Below, one piece after another: positions 41,998-49,939 of a stretch of DNA of 64,000 bases. This DNA comes from Pontitalea aquivivens (lineage in GTDB: Bacteria; Pseudomonadota; Alphaproteobacteria; Rhodobacterales; Rhodobacteraceae). Position 1 is the stretch's first letter. Each line of letters begins with the position of its first letter. The position numbers and the translations under genes are program-made. The DNA is taken from NCBI RefSeq assembly GCF_046507575.1, contig NZ_JBKFEY010000006.1, positions 62,001 to 126,000 of the forward strand, written 5' to 3'. A model generated the notes under the pieces. It saw only the letters and a list, made by a program, of their open reading frames with translations, did not search any database and was not told the origin of the DNA.

Positions 41998-43028
41998 CAG
42001 ATCGGATTCGCCTCGGCAAACTTGCGAAAGAACGCCAGGAAGGCCCGGTCCGGGTCATCCGCAGGCGGTTTTCCGGCCGACCAGGCGCGCCATTCGCCTT
42101 CGACAAAATAGATGTCATAGCCCGGGTGGCGCAGACGCGCGGTTTCATAGGTTTCGGTGCGCAGCGCCGCGCCGCGCGCATCCAGCCAGGCGGGCCGGGG
42201 CGCCACATCGGGCCGCGCCCCCTGCCCCGCCAGCTTTTCCTCGCGCCCTTCGGCGCGGACGCGGCGGCCCACCTTGGAAAACTGCAACGCCCGATCCGCC
42301 GCGCCCGAGGCATCGCCATCCTTGCGCCACCAGCGCAATTCCACATGCGTCACCGCGCGCCCCGTCTTGACCGGGTCGATTTCCACCAGAAAATCCGACA
42401 GCGCGTTCACCTCGGCCACGGCGGGGTCGATCGCCCGCAGCTTGAGGTTGGACCAGCTGGTCAGCTTGCCCTTGGGCACGCCCAATACACCGCGCAAGGA
42501 ATCCAGCGTGAACCGTTCCGACGCCTTCCAGCGCAGGTTGCCGCGCTTTTGCACCATTTCATACAGCGTCAGCGCGTATTTTGAGGACAGGGCAAACATC
42601 ACCTCGCGCTGCAGGCGGGCAAAGACCTGCGAATTTCGGATGATCTTGCGCAGCCGGGCGGGGATTTCATATTCCAGCATGCCATCGGATCGCAACCCTT
42701 CCAGGTTGCCGCCCAGCAGCTGCACCCGTTCCACCGCCGGTTCACCGTCCCAGGTCACCGCGACCTTGACGATCGCCGACATCAGCCGTTCCAGGCTTTC
42801 GCCGATGCGGTCGTTGGAATTGTGGCTGCCGCGCAGCGCGGATTTGGCGATGACATGGGTGACCGGCTTGTCGATCGCCTCCCACGCATTTTCCAGAAGC
42901 TGGTTATAGATCCGCCGGTCGGCCAGGGTCAGGGGGGTGACCTCGATCAGGTCGACCAGCTCGCCGGGCTTGATCAGGCTTTCGGCGTTTGGCTTGGCGT
43001 CTATGGTGCGGTATGATTTTTCAGCCAT
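41997..43028 (-). CDS. Plasmid replication initiator protein (winged-helix Rep type)
   Basis: The 343-residue protein starts MAEKSYRTIDAKPNAESLIK. It contains LTLADRRIYNQLLENAWEAI and ARLQREVMFALSSKYALTLY-EMVQKR, the N-terminal winged-helix region of iteron-binding initiators (the SKYALxLYE pattern is typical), followed by FTLDSLRGVLGVPKGKLTSW. Family placement is Rep_3/RepA-like, but I cannot tell which of the Rhodobacterales Rep classes (RepA, RepB, DnaA-like) it belongs to. It is divergent from parA, with the iteron region between them. Rep binding near its own promoter probably also represses it. Confidence 0.85.
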   Translation of the reverse strand: MAEKSYRTIDAKPNAESLIKPGELVDLIEVTPLTLADRRIYNQLLENAWEAIDKPVTHVIAKSALRGSHNSNDRIGESLERLMSAIVKVAVTWDGEPAVERVQLLGGNLEGLRSDGMLEYEIPARLRKIIRNSQVFARLQREVMFALSSKYALTLYEMVQKRGNLRWKASERFTLDSLRGVLGVPKGKLTSWSNLKLRAIDPAVAEVNALSDFLVEIDPVKTGRAVTHVELRWWRKDGDASGAADRALQFSKVGRRVRAEGREEKLAGQGARPDVAPRPAWLDARGAALRTETYETARLRHPGYDIYFVEGEWRAWSAGKPPADDPDRAFLAFFRKFAEANPI

Positions 43029-43100
43029 GCTCAGCCTACCCCGTTCTGCTTACTTTTGTAGTTTTGGCTGTGTAAGATTTCAACCCTTCATCGGGGTATC

Positions 43101-43308
43101 CACCCAAAAGGTAAGAGTTTGCCGAAAGCAGCGTTCGCAGGTGATTCGCAGGGGTTTGGTTTCAAAGGCTTTTTCGCCGTGCTGTTGGACCGGATCGGCG
43201 CCCACCCAAGACGTAAGGTTTCAGACCCACCCGAATCGTAAGGCCAGATCGCCCGATTCGTAAGGGATAGCCGCCCGAAAGGTAAGCCTACCCCACCCGG
43301 AACGTAAG
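43101..43308 (+). repeat. Iterons, six direct repeats
   Basis: The consensus is CRCCCRANNNGTAAG. Copies start at 43101 (CACCCAAAAGGTAAG), 43203 (CACCCAAGACGTAAG), 43228 (CACCCGAATCGTAAG), 43250 (CGCCCGATTCGTAAG), 43272 (CGCCCGAAAGGTAAG) and 43294 (CACCCGGAACGTAAG). The last four are spaced exactly 22 bases start to start, two helical turns, so Rep bound to them would sit on one face of the DNA. The first copy is isolated 102 bases upstream. Confidence 0.9.
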
Positions 43309-43394
43309 CGCAGTTGCGGAATTTGTATGTGTTTCAAGACATTGGTCAGGATGAACACTGAATCTATAAGAATCTGAACTTCAGGTTTGTTTTT

Positions 43395-43403
43395 TTATCC
43401 ACA
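43395..43403 (+). promoter_or_regulatory. DnaA box
   Basis: TTATCCACA, a perfect match to the consensus, lies next to an A+T-rich segment (CAGGTTTGTTTTTTTATCC). DnaA would help open the origin together with Rep bound at the iterons. Confidence 0.75.
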
Positions 43404-43450
43404 GGATTTCGGATTGGTTTACACGGCCCTGGTCGACACCGAATCAAACC

Positions 43451-43465
43451 CTTACGAATTGGGAT
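43451..43465 (-). repeat. Inverted single iteron
   Basis: On the minus strand this reads ATCCCAATTCGTAAG, matching the iteron consensus in the GTAAG half and most of the C-run. It lies between the DnaA box and the parA gene in opposite orientation to the main array. It could serve in autoregulation or Rep-mediated looping. Confidence 0.55.
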
Positions 43466-43643
43466 GGGTTGGGACAGTTTTCACCGCCTGAAGTCCGGCG
43501 ATAGGGGGTATTGCCACGGATGTTACGGAATACAGGCCCCCTGCCCCAACTTCCGGTTTTTTCGCGGATAGACCCGCCAAATCCGAACTTTACCTGACAG
43601 GCCGAATGTCGCATGATTCCGCCAGCATCAGAACGGAACATCC

Positions 43644-44846
43644 ATGGATACCACCGTAATCCCCCCCGTCAGCCTTGAAGAGCTGTCCCTGCTGACCCGC
43701 CGCGCCTCAACCGTGATCGAGCGGCTGCGCGAACGCGTCTTTGCCCCCGGCACGCAAAAACGGCTGGAACTGCGTTTCAACGTGCGCACCGCCGCCGAAA
43801 TGGTGGGCCGCACCGAAAAAGCCATTCGTGACGCCGAGGCCGATGGCCGCCTGCCCGACCCGGAAAAAGACGCCGAAACCGGCCGCCGCCTGGGCTATTC
43901 CCTGGCTGAGGTGAACCGCATGCGCGAAGTGTTCGGCACCCTGCCCCATCGCGCGCCCGATGATCCGCCGCTGATCATGGCGGTGCAGAATTTCAAGGGC
44001 GGGGTTGGAAAATCGACGCTGGTGACGCATCTGGCGCAGTTCTTCGCGCTGAAGGGCTATCGCGTCTGTGTCATCGATTGCGACAGCCAGGCATCGACCA
44101 CGGCCGTCTTCGGCATGAACCCGGATGTGGATGTCGACGAAGAGGAAGATACCCTGTATCCCTTTTTCCGGCATGGCGGGCCCAAGACGCTGCATTACGC
44201 GCTGCGGGCAACCTATTGGCCCAATATCGCGCTGATCCCGGCCAACCTTGGCCTGTATGACGCCGAATATGAATTTGCCGCCCGCATGGCACGCGAACCG
44301 ACCTTCATCCTGGATCGCCTGCGCGAGGGGGTCGAAACCATCGCGGATCAGTTCGACATCATCCTGCTGGACCCGCCGCCGGCGCTTGGGATGCTGTCGC
44401 TGTCGGTGCTGCGCGCGGCCAATGCGCTGGTGATCCCGACGCCGCCGAACAACATCGACTTTGCCTCAACCGCGCATTTCCTGAAGATGATGGAGGCCAC
44501 GCTGGGCGAACTGGCGCTGCACGGGGGCGCGCGGTCTTACAGCTTCGTCAAGATTTTGGCGACAAAGATGAACGACCAGAAATCGGCGCATGTGGCGATC
44601 AAGCGGATGATGGATGCGGTGTTTCCGCAGGATATGCTGAATGCCGTTCTGAAAGACAGCGCCGAGATTGACAATGCGACCGCGAACCTTTCGACGGTTT
44701 ACGAACTGACCGGGGCCGCGACGCGGACCGAAACCCATCGCCGTTGCCGCGCCTATCTGGATGCGGTGGGGCGTGAAATCGAACTTCTGGCGCGCAAGAC
44801 ATGGCCCAGCCATCACCGCGCGCTGCGCAAGGAGGGTGTGCTGTGA
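43644..44846 (+). CDS. parA: Plasmid partition ATPase ParA
   Basis: This is a 400-residue type Ia ParA. The N-terminal DNA-binding extension has RTAAEMVGRTEKAIRDAEAD (helix-turn-helix) and the C-terminal ATPase has the deviant Walker A QNFKGGVGKSTLVTHLAQFF at 118-125, with VCVIDCDSQASTTAVFG and FDIILLDPPPALGMLS. It segregates the replicon together with ParB and the palindromic sites. It is divergent from rep, and its stop overlaps the parB start (GTGA). The N-terminal domain probably also represses its operon. Confidence 0.93.
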   Translation: MDTTVIPPVSLEELSLLTRRASTVIERLRERVFAPGTQKRLELRFNVRTAAEMVGRTEKAIRDAEADGRLPDPEKDAETGRRLGYSLAEVNRMREVFGTLPHRAPDDPPLIMAVQNFKGGVGKSTLVTHLAQFFALKGYRVCVIDCDSQASTTAVFGMNPDVDVDEEEDTLYPFFRHGGPKTLHYALRATYWPNIALIPANLGLYDAEYEFAARMAREPTFILDRLREGVETIADQFDIILLDPPPALGMLSLSVLRAANALVIPTPPNNIDFASTAHFLKMMEATLGELALHGGARSYSFVKILATKMNDQKSAHVAIKRMMDAVFPQDMLNAVLKDSAEIDNATANLSTVYELTGAATRTETHRRCRAYLDAVGREIELLARKTWPSHHRALRKEGVL

Positions 44847-45826
44847 GCAAGCGCCACGATGCCATTTTCGACGATGTTCTGAAGGATATTGCCGCCGATC
44901 CGGCCCCGGCGGATGACCGGGCCGGAACGCGGTTCCTGAAACGGTCCAACGCGCTGGCCGAGGCGGGGACCCGCGAAGAAAAGGTGCTGCGTTGGGTGGA
45001 CCCCGCGCAATGCGTGATGTGGGACCGTCACAACCGCGCCTATGACCTGCTGACCGAGGACAACTGCCGCGACCTGATCGACAGCATCAAGGCGCAGGGC
45101 CAGCAGGAATTTCCCGCCATCGTGCGCCGCCGCGAAGGCCCCGGCGCGGAATATGAGGTGATCTGTGGCGCGCGGCGGCATTTCGCGGTGTCCTGGCTGC
45201 GCGCGCATAACTATCCGCAGTTCCGCTATCTGATCGAGGTGCGCGACCTGACGGATGAAGAGGCCTTCCGCCTGGCGGATATTGAAAACCGCGACCGCGA
45301 GGATCTGTCCGATTACGAACGCGCGCGCGATTACGCCCATGCGCTGGATCTGTATTACGGCGGCCGGCAAAAGACGATGGCCGAACGGCTTGAGGTGTCC
45401 GAGGCCTGGTTGTCGCGCTATCTGCAGCTGGCGCGCCTGCCCGAGGCGGTGGTTGCGGCCTGGTCCTCGATCCGTGAGGTGAAGGAACTGCACGCCCGCG
45501 CGCTGAAACCCTTGCTGGCCGATGATGATGCCGCCGAACGCGTGTTGCACGAGGCTGCGGCGATCGCCGCCGAACAGGCCGCGGCGCGGGCGGGGCAGGG
45601 GGCGGCGGTGCCCGGCCCCAAGGTTCTGGCGCGGCTGAAGACGGCGGGCGAAGGGCCCCGCCCCAGCCGCCCCGCGACGGTGTTCCGTCGCGCGCCCGAA
45701 GAATCGGGCGTGATGATGAAAAAGCGCGGACACAAGATCACGCTGGAATTTTCCGACAACCTGTCCGAGGCCGCTTTGCGTGCCGCTTTCGACCAGTTCT
45801 TCGCGGCGAAATTCGGCAAGAAGTAA
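44843..45826 (+). CDS. parB: Plasmid partition protein ParB
   Basis: The start is the GTG at 44843, preceded by GGAGGGTGTGCT and overlapping the parA stop, giving 327 residues. A ParB N-terminal nuclease-like/CTPase domain has VICGARRHFAVSWLRAHNYP (the GxRRxxA motif) and EAFRLADIENRDREDLSDYE (the ENxxRxDL motif). The HTH region TMAERLEVSEAWLSRYLQLA follows. It should bind the palindrome lying two bases after its stop. The C-terminal part ends KKRGHKITLEFSDNLSEAAL. Confidence 0.93.
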   Translation: MSKRHDAIFDDVLKDIAADPAPADDRAGTRFLKRSNALAEAGTREEKVLRWVDPAQCVMWDRHNRAYDLLTEDNCRDLIDSIKAQGQQEFPAIVRRREGPGAEYEVICGARRHFAVSWLRAHNYPQFRYLIEVRDLTDEEAFRLADIENRDREDLSDYERARDYAHALDLYYGGRQKTMAERLEVSEAWLSRYLQLARLPEAVVAAWSSIREVKELHARALKPLLADDDAAERVLHEAAAIAAEQAAARAGQGAAVPGPKVLARLKTAGEGPRPSRPATVFRRAPEESGVMMKKRGHKITLEFSDNLSEAALRAAFDQFFAAKFGKK

Positions 45827-45827
45827 A

Positions 45828-45847
45828 AAATTGCCAATTGGCAATTT
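45828..45847. repeat. 20-bp perfect palindrome, candidate partition site (parS), right copy
   Basis: Identical to the copy at 41978 in all 20 bases (AAATTGCCAATTGGCAATTT). It fills the gap between the parB stop and the stop of the convergent condensation-domain gene. See the left copy for the argument. Confidence 0.75.
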
Positions 45848-45853
45848 CCAGGA

Positions 45854-48256
45854 TCAGGCGCGCGGGATGCGCCTGATCCGGTCGCCCAGAATACGGGACA
45901 GACGCTGAAATCCCTGGCGCAGAACCGCATCGCCATGCCAGCCGGGAATGTGGAACACCGCCGTATCGGCAGGCAGGCGGTCGCCCCATCCGTAAAGATC
46001 GCGCAGCACATCGGGCAGGTTTTCATCGGTGCGGATCACGATGGTGCTGCCACGATAGGGCGGAAAGCTGTGGTCGCGGGTCAGCGTCAGGAAATGGGAC
46101 ACCAGGTCGTCGATCAGGCGTTCGGCATCCGTCACCGGCGGGGCCAGATTCAGGCGGCGCAACAGGGCGGCGGGCAGCCGGCTGGTCAGCGCCAGATCGC
46201 GCCAGCCGATCTGGCCGCGCAGCTTTTGCCGCAGGTTATGCCCGATCCGCCGCAGCCGCCGTCTTTGCCGCCGCAGCCAGCGGACCCGCGCGGGGATGGC
46301 GGCGCCTGCATCGGGGGCCCAGCTGTCGATCAGCACCAGATCGTGGACATCGGCGCCATCGGCGGCCAGCGCCTGTGCCGTGGCCAGCGCCACCACGCCA
46401 TCGACGCAAAGCCCGATCAACACCAGCGGGCGGCCCGGGTAGCGGGCGGAAATCAGGCTCTGTGCCGCCTCAATCACCGCAGTCAGGCCCTGATCGGCCT
46501 GTGCGTGCATCGTGGCGCGGTCGGGCACGGTCAGGCAGGCGATGGTGCAATCAGGCTCTATCCCACGGATCAGAGACTGATACAGAAGCGGCTGATTGAC
46601 CGCGACGATCACCGGCGCATGGGGCGCGCCGGGGCGCAGTTCGAACAGATCCCACAGCGTCTGGGCGGGCGCGGGCACGCGCGCGCGGGTCAGTTCGGCC
46701 AGCAGGCCATCCAGTGTCGGGTCGCGCAGGAAGGCGGCGATGGCGGGGCGGTGGCCGAAGGCCTGTTCCACCCGCGCCAGCATCCGCAGCGCCAGAACCG
46801 AATGCCCGCCTGCCTGATAGAAATCGCCACTGATCCGGTCCGGCGGCAGGTTCAGCAGATCGCCCCAGATCCGCGCCAGTCGCGTGCGGTCGGCATCGGG
46901 GGCAGGGGGGGCTGGCGCGGGCGTGGCGGGCAACAGCGGCTGATCGGGATGCGCCAAAGCCTGTGCGAAACACTCAAGAACACTGTCAGCCAGCGATTCA
47001 ATCCGGGCCGGATCGTAAAGCGCGCGGTCGTAATCGACCACCAGGGTCCAGTGGCCCCGCCGACCGATCAGGTTGATGCCCAGATCGCCCTGAATCCCCG
47101 GCGCATGTGACGGGGCCGAGGTCAGGGTGAAAGGGCCGTAATCGGTCTCTTCCATAAAGATCTTTTGCATGTTGAAGGTGATCGCGGTCAGCGGCCGGCG
47201 CAGCGGGTCGCGGGCGGGGTTCAGCGCGCGGACCAGCAGGTCAAAGGGGAAATCGGCATGTTCCAGCGCGCCTTGTACCACCGCGCGGGTGTGACGCAGG
47301 TTCTGCGTGAAACTGTCGCCCGGCGCCAGATCCAGCCGCAGGACCAGCGTGTTGATGAACACCCCGATCAGCTGTTCCAGATCGGGTTCATCACGGCAGG
47401 CGGTGGGGGTGGCAAAGGATATGTCGGTGCGCCCGGTGGCCCGTGCCAGCGCCGTGGCGGTGACGGTGGCGGCGATCATGAAGGCCGAGGCATCCTGCGC
47501 GCTGCCAAGCCGTTGCAGGGCGGCATCAAGCCCCTGGGGCAGATCACGGCGCACGGCGCCCGCGCGGCGCTGCGGATCGGCGTGGCGGGGGTGATCGGGG
47601 GGCAGTTCGAAATAGGCCATCCCGCGCAGCTGATCGGTCCAGTAATCCTGTGCGGGTTGCAGGGCGCCGGTTTCCAGCAATTCGCCCTGCCACAGCGCGA
47701 AATCGCCGTATTGCAGGGGCAGGTCGGGCAGGTCGGGGCTGTGGCCTGCGTCCATCGCGGCGGCGATGGTGCCCAGTTCGCGGCCCAGAACGCGGATGGA
47801 AAAGCCGTCAAAGACGGTGTGATGCGCGGTGATCAGGATTTCGGCCTGGTCGTGATGGGTCTGCACCAGCGCCACGCGCAGCAGTGGCGGCTGGGTCAGG
47901 TCAAAGGGGCGGGCGCCCAGTTCCTGCGCGATGGCCCGGATGCGGGGTTCATGTTCGGCCGCCGGCAGCTGGCGGATGTCGACCACATCCAGCTTGAAGG
48001 TGGTCTGGGCCAGAACCTGCTGGCACAGGTCGCCCCCCTGGTCGATCAGCCGGGTGCGCAGGATTTCATGGCGCGCCACGATCGCGCGCAGGGCATTTTC
48101 CAAAAGGCTTGCATTGAACCGCCCGGCGATGTGCCAGCGCACGGCGATGTTGTTGCCGGGGTCGCCCGGGGCCAGCTGTTCGGCGAACCAGAAACGGCGC
48201 AACGGGAAAGAGGGCGGAAACTGCCCAAGGATCTTTGGGTCCTGCACTGCGGTCAT
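45854..48256 (-). CDS. NRPS-like protein: condensation, carrier and thioesterase domains, no adenylation domain
   Basis: The 800-residue protein has three domains. Residues about 10-445 are a condensation domain with the catalytic HHTVFDG at 145-151. Residues about 455-525 are a carrier domain with phosphopantetheine Ser486 in GDFYQAGGHSVLALR. Residues about 545-790 are a thioesterase with IGLCVDG at 614-620: Cys617 replaces the usual Ser nucleophile. Its Asp is probably in LIDSWAPDAG and its His in HIPGWHGDAV. The typical adenylation domain is missing, so the carrier must be loaded in trans. It is a single gene beside the partition locus, 50 bases after nnrS on the same strand. The product may be a condensed or cyclised amide or ester. 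Confidence 0.85.
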   Translation of the reverse strand: MTAVQDPKILGQFPPSFPLRRFWFAEQLAPGDPGNNIAVRWHIAGRFNASLLENALRAIVARHEILRTRLIDQGGDLCQQVLAQTTFKLDVVDIRQLPAAEHEPRIRAIAQELGARPFDLTQPPLLRVALVQTHHDQAEILITAHHTVFDGFSIRVLGRELGTIAAAMDAGHSPDLPDLPLQYGDFALWQGELLETGALQPAQDYWTDQLRGMAYFELPPDHPRHADPQRRAGAVRRDLPQGLDAALQRLGSAQDASAFMIAATVTATALARATGRTDISFATPTACRDEPDLEQLIGVFINTLVLRLDLAPGDSFTQNLRHTRAVVQGALEHADFPFDLLVRALNPARDPLRRPLTAITFNMQKIFMEETDYGPFTLTSAPSHAPGIQGDLGINLIGRRGHWTLVVDYDRALYDPARIESLADSVLECFAQALAHPDQPLLPATPAPAPPAPDADRTRLARIWGDLLNLPPDRISGDFYQAGGHSVLALRMLARVEQAFGHRPAIAAFLRDPTLDGLLAELTRARVPAPAQTLWDLFELRPGAPHAPVIVAVNQPLLYQSLIRGIEPDCTIACLTVPDRATMHAQADQGLTAVIEAAQSLISARYPGRPLVLIGLCVDGVVALATAQALAADGADVHDLVLIDSWAPDAGAAIPARVRWLRRQRRRLRRIGHNLRQKLRGQIGWRDLALTSRLPAALLRRLNLAPPVTDAERLIDDLVSHFLTLTRDHSFPPYRGSTIVIRTDENLPDVLRDLYGWGDRLPADTAVFHIPGWHGDAVLRQGFQRLSRILGDRIRRIPRA

Positions 48257-48306
48257 GGCGCTTCCCCCGGGGCTGGATCACTGCGGGCCGTCGTCGCGTT
48301 GCCTGG

Positions 48307-49464
48307 TCAGTGTAGCGCGCCTGGGGGGGGCGGCATAGGAAAAGATCGCGCCGCACTTAGCACCGGATGCGGGGTGGGGTGGGGCAGGGCGGCGGCATGG
48401 ACCGACAGGAACAGCGCCCAGGCGCCCGACCAGGCCAGTCCTGACAGGGTCAGCCACGGGTTGGCGGGGTCCAGTTCCGCCGCCACGCGGGCCAGCGTTG
48501 CCGCCCCGATCAGCGCCAGCGCAAGCCAGTGGCGCCGCCGGGGCCGCAGCCCCGCGCCGGGGGGGCGGTGCATGGTGGTCCGGGCGGCAAAGGCCAGGAT
48601 CATCGGCCCCATCGCACCCAGCGTCAGCAGGTGCAGCGCCGCCAGCGGCGGCAGGGCATCAACACGACCCGCCGCGATGCCGCACAGCCCCGCCGCCAGC
48701 CCGGTATAGGCCAGGCCCAGCATCCGGTTTGCGGCATCGGTCGGCGCGCCGGGGCGGATGCCGGGCCAGGCGCGCCACAGCACCCACAGCGCCGCCAGAA
48801 CCAGCCCGGCAAGGCCGCCGGGGCCGTTCAGCCCCAGACCCGCCGCCAAGGCCGCCAGGCCGGGCCAAAGCGGCCCCGTGGGGCGCGGTGGCAGGCCCCG
48901 GCGCTGCCGGTCGGTGGCCAGAAAGGCGGGGATCGCGCGCCCGCCCACGAACAGGATCAGCGCGGCCATGGCCAAGGCCAGCGTCTGGGGCGGGATGTCG
49001 GCGGCGGGCAGGGCGGCCTCGGCCAGCGTCAGGGCCAGGGGGGCGGCGGCCACGGGCAGGCGCCCCCATCGCCGTGCCACCAGGACCGGCCACAGCACCG
49101 CCAGCGCCACCGCCAGCGCCGGGGGCAGGAAGGCCAGCGGCTGATCGGGCAGGCCAAGCGCCAGCCCCCGCGCGGTCAGCCACAGCACGCCCAGGGCAAG
49201 GGCGGGCAGGGCGGGTTGGCGCCCCGTCCAGGCGCGTTGTGCGGTCAGCACATAGCCGGTCACCGCGCCGCCGCCAAAACCGAAGATCCCCAGTCGCAGA
49301 TGCACCATGCGCGGGTCATCCAGCGCCAGCAGCCACAGCCAGGGCAGCCCCAGCGCGATCAGCGCCGCAAGTGTGAAGAACACCCCCGCCGGATGCCGCG
49401 CAAGGGGGGGCTGGCGGGGGGGCGGGGGGCAGACAGGTGGGGACATCGGGGCGCAATCGGTCAT
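48307..49464 (-). CDS. nnrS: NnrS family membrane protein
   Basis: This is a 385-residue polytopic protein with about twelve membrane segments. It has HPAGVFFTLAALIALGLPWL, then MVHLRLGIFGFGGGAVTGYV and TAQRAWTGRQPALPAL (the NnrS G-x-x-LTAxxxWTGR region), and LLTLGAMGPMILAFAARTTM with conserved His/Arg. NnrS is a haem- and copper-containing protein linked to nitric-oxide resistance, usually under NnrR/Dnr control. A TTG-N8-CAA site 40 bases upstream supports this. No nitrite or NO reductase genes are in the window. The condensation-domain gene follows 50 bases downstream and may be co-transcribed. Confidence 0.83.
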   Translation of the reverse strand: MTDCAPMSPPVCPPPPRQPPLARHPAGVFFTLAALIALGLPWLWLLALDDPRMVHLRLGIFGFGGGAVTGYVLTAQRAWTGRQPALPALALGVLWLTARGLALGLPDQPLAFLPPALAVALAVLWPVLVARRWGRLPVAAAPLALTLAEAALPAADIPPQTLALAMAALILFVGGRAIPAFLATDRQRRGLPPRPTGPLWPGLAALAAGLGLNGPGGLAGLVLAALWVLWRAWPGIRPGAPTDAANRMLGLAYTGLAAGLCGIAAGRVDALPPLAALHLLTLGAMGPMILAFAARTTMHRPPGAGLRPRRRHWLALALIGAATLARVAAELDPANPWLTLSGLAWSGAWALFLSVHAAALPHPTPHPVLSAARSFPMPPPPGALH

Positions 49465-49503
49465 CGGTGGCGCCTGTTCTGGCAGTTATGGCCCCGGGTG
49501 ACT

Positions 49504-49517
49504 TTGATATTTGTCAA
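49504..49517. promoter_or_regulatory. FNR/NnrR-type binding site upstream of nnrS
   Basis: TTGATATTTGTCAA is a symmetric TTG-N8-CAA element, close to the FNR/NnrR consensus TTGAT-N4-ATCAA with one deviation. It is centred about 46 bases upstream of the nnrS start, a place fitting activation at a class II promoter. Regulation by oxygen or NO is inferred. Confidence 0.7.
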
Positions 49518-49637
49518 ACAACCACAGGGAGAGTATATCCTATGATGGTGCAATGCATCCTTAGGTATATTTGAGGCTACGTCTACACAATCGGTTAACC
49601 TTAAGCGCCTTTGAGCAACTCTGCCGTGCGACATAGG

Positions 49638-49889
49638 ATGAAGTTCAGACCAAAAGTTTTGGGCGCTGAGATGGTGGATGGATACGAGTATCTCGCAAGG
49701 GGCGTGGGGCCGGGCAAAGACCGGGACCAGACCGGGCGCAGGGACAGCGCAAATGCGCCATTGGCCAGCCCCCCGGAAACGCCGCCCAGATGGTTTGACG
49801 ATCTTGCGAGTTCCGGCTGGTGGCTTTTGCCAGCAGGCATCGTGGGTGTGCTGTGTTGGGGAATCGCGATCTGGCTGGCGTTGTTCTGA
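49638..49889 (+). CDS. Small single-pass membrane protein, unknown function
   Basis: The ATG at 49638 gives 83 residues; a TTG at 49611 is an alternative start. The polar N-terminal two-thirds are followed by a hydrophobic C-terminal segment, WWLLPAGIVGVLCWGIAIWL. The stop overlaps an in-frame ATG of the next gene (TGATG), suggesting coupling. No family is recognised. Confidence 0.5.
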   Translation: MKFRPKVLGAEMVDGYEYLARGVGPGKDRDQTGRRDSANAPLASPPETPPRWFDDLASSGWWLLPAGIVGVLCWGIAIWLALF

Positions 49890-49939
49890 TGCCACAGGTC
49901 GTCGAGGGACAGGAACGGGAAGTCCGGAAGGGGCCGAAC

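Larger units (their letters stand above)
43029..43643. other. Replication origin region (iterons, DnaA box, A+T-rich segment)
   Basis: A 615-base gene-free stretch between rep and parA. It holds six direct copies of a 15-bp iteron (43101-43308), one inverted copy at 43451-43465, an inverted partial copy (CTTACTTTTG) at 43049-43058 next to the rep start, a perfect DnaA box at 43395-43403, and the most A+T-rich part of the module at about 43325-43430. The whole is organised like an iteron plasmid origin. No coding sequence was recognised in it. Confidence 0.85.

Noticed and set aside
43101..43308. A CRISPR array
   Set aside because: Repeats are 15 bp at 22-bp spacing, too short for CRISPR, and lie between rep and parA with no cas genes anywhere in the window. 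They are iterons.
41997..45826. A repABC-type replicon
   Set aside because: The initiator gene is divergent from parAB, not third in a repABC operon, and there is no antisense RNA gene between parB and rep; the layout fits a single Rep plus parAB with iterons.
47165..48709. A 514-codon plus-strand frame opposite the condensation-domain gene and nnrS
   Set aside because: Antisense to genes with intact catalytic motifs; Gln/Gly/Arg-rich with no domain.
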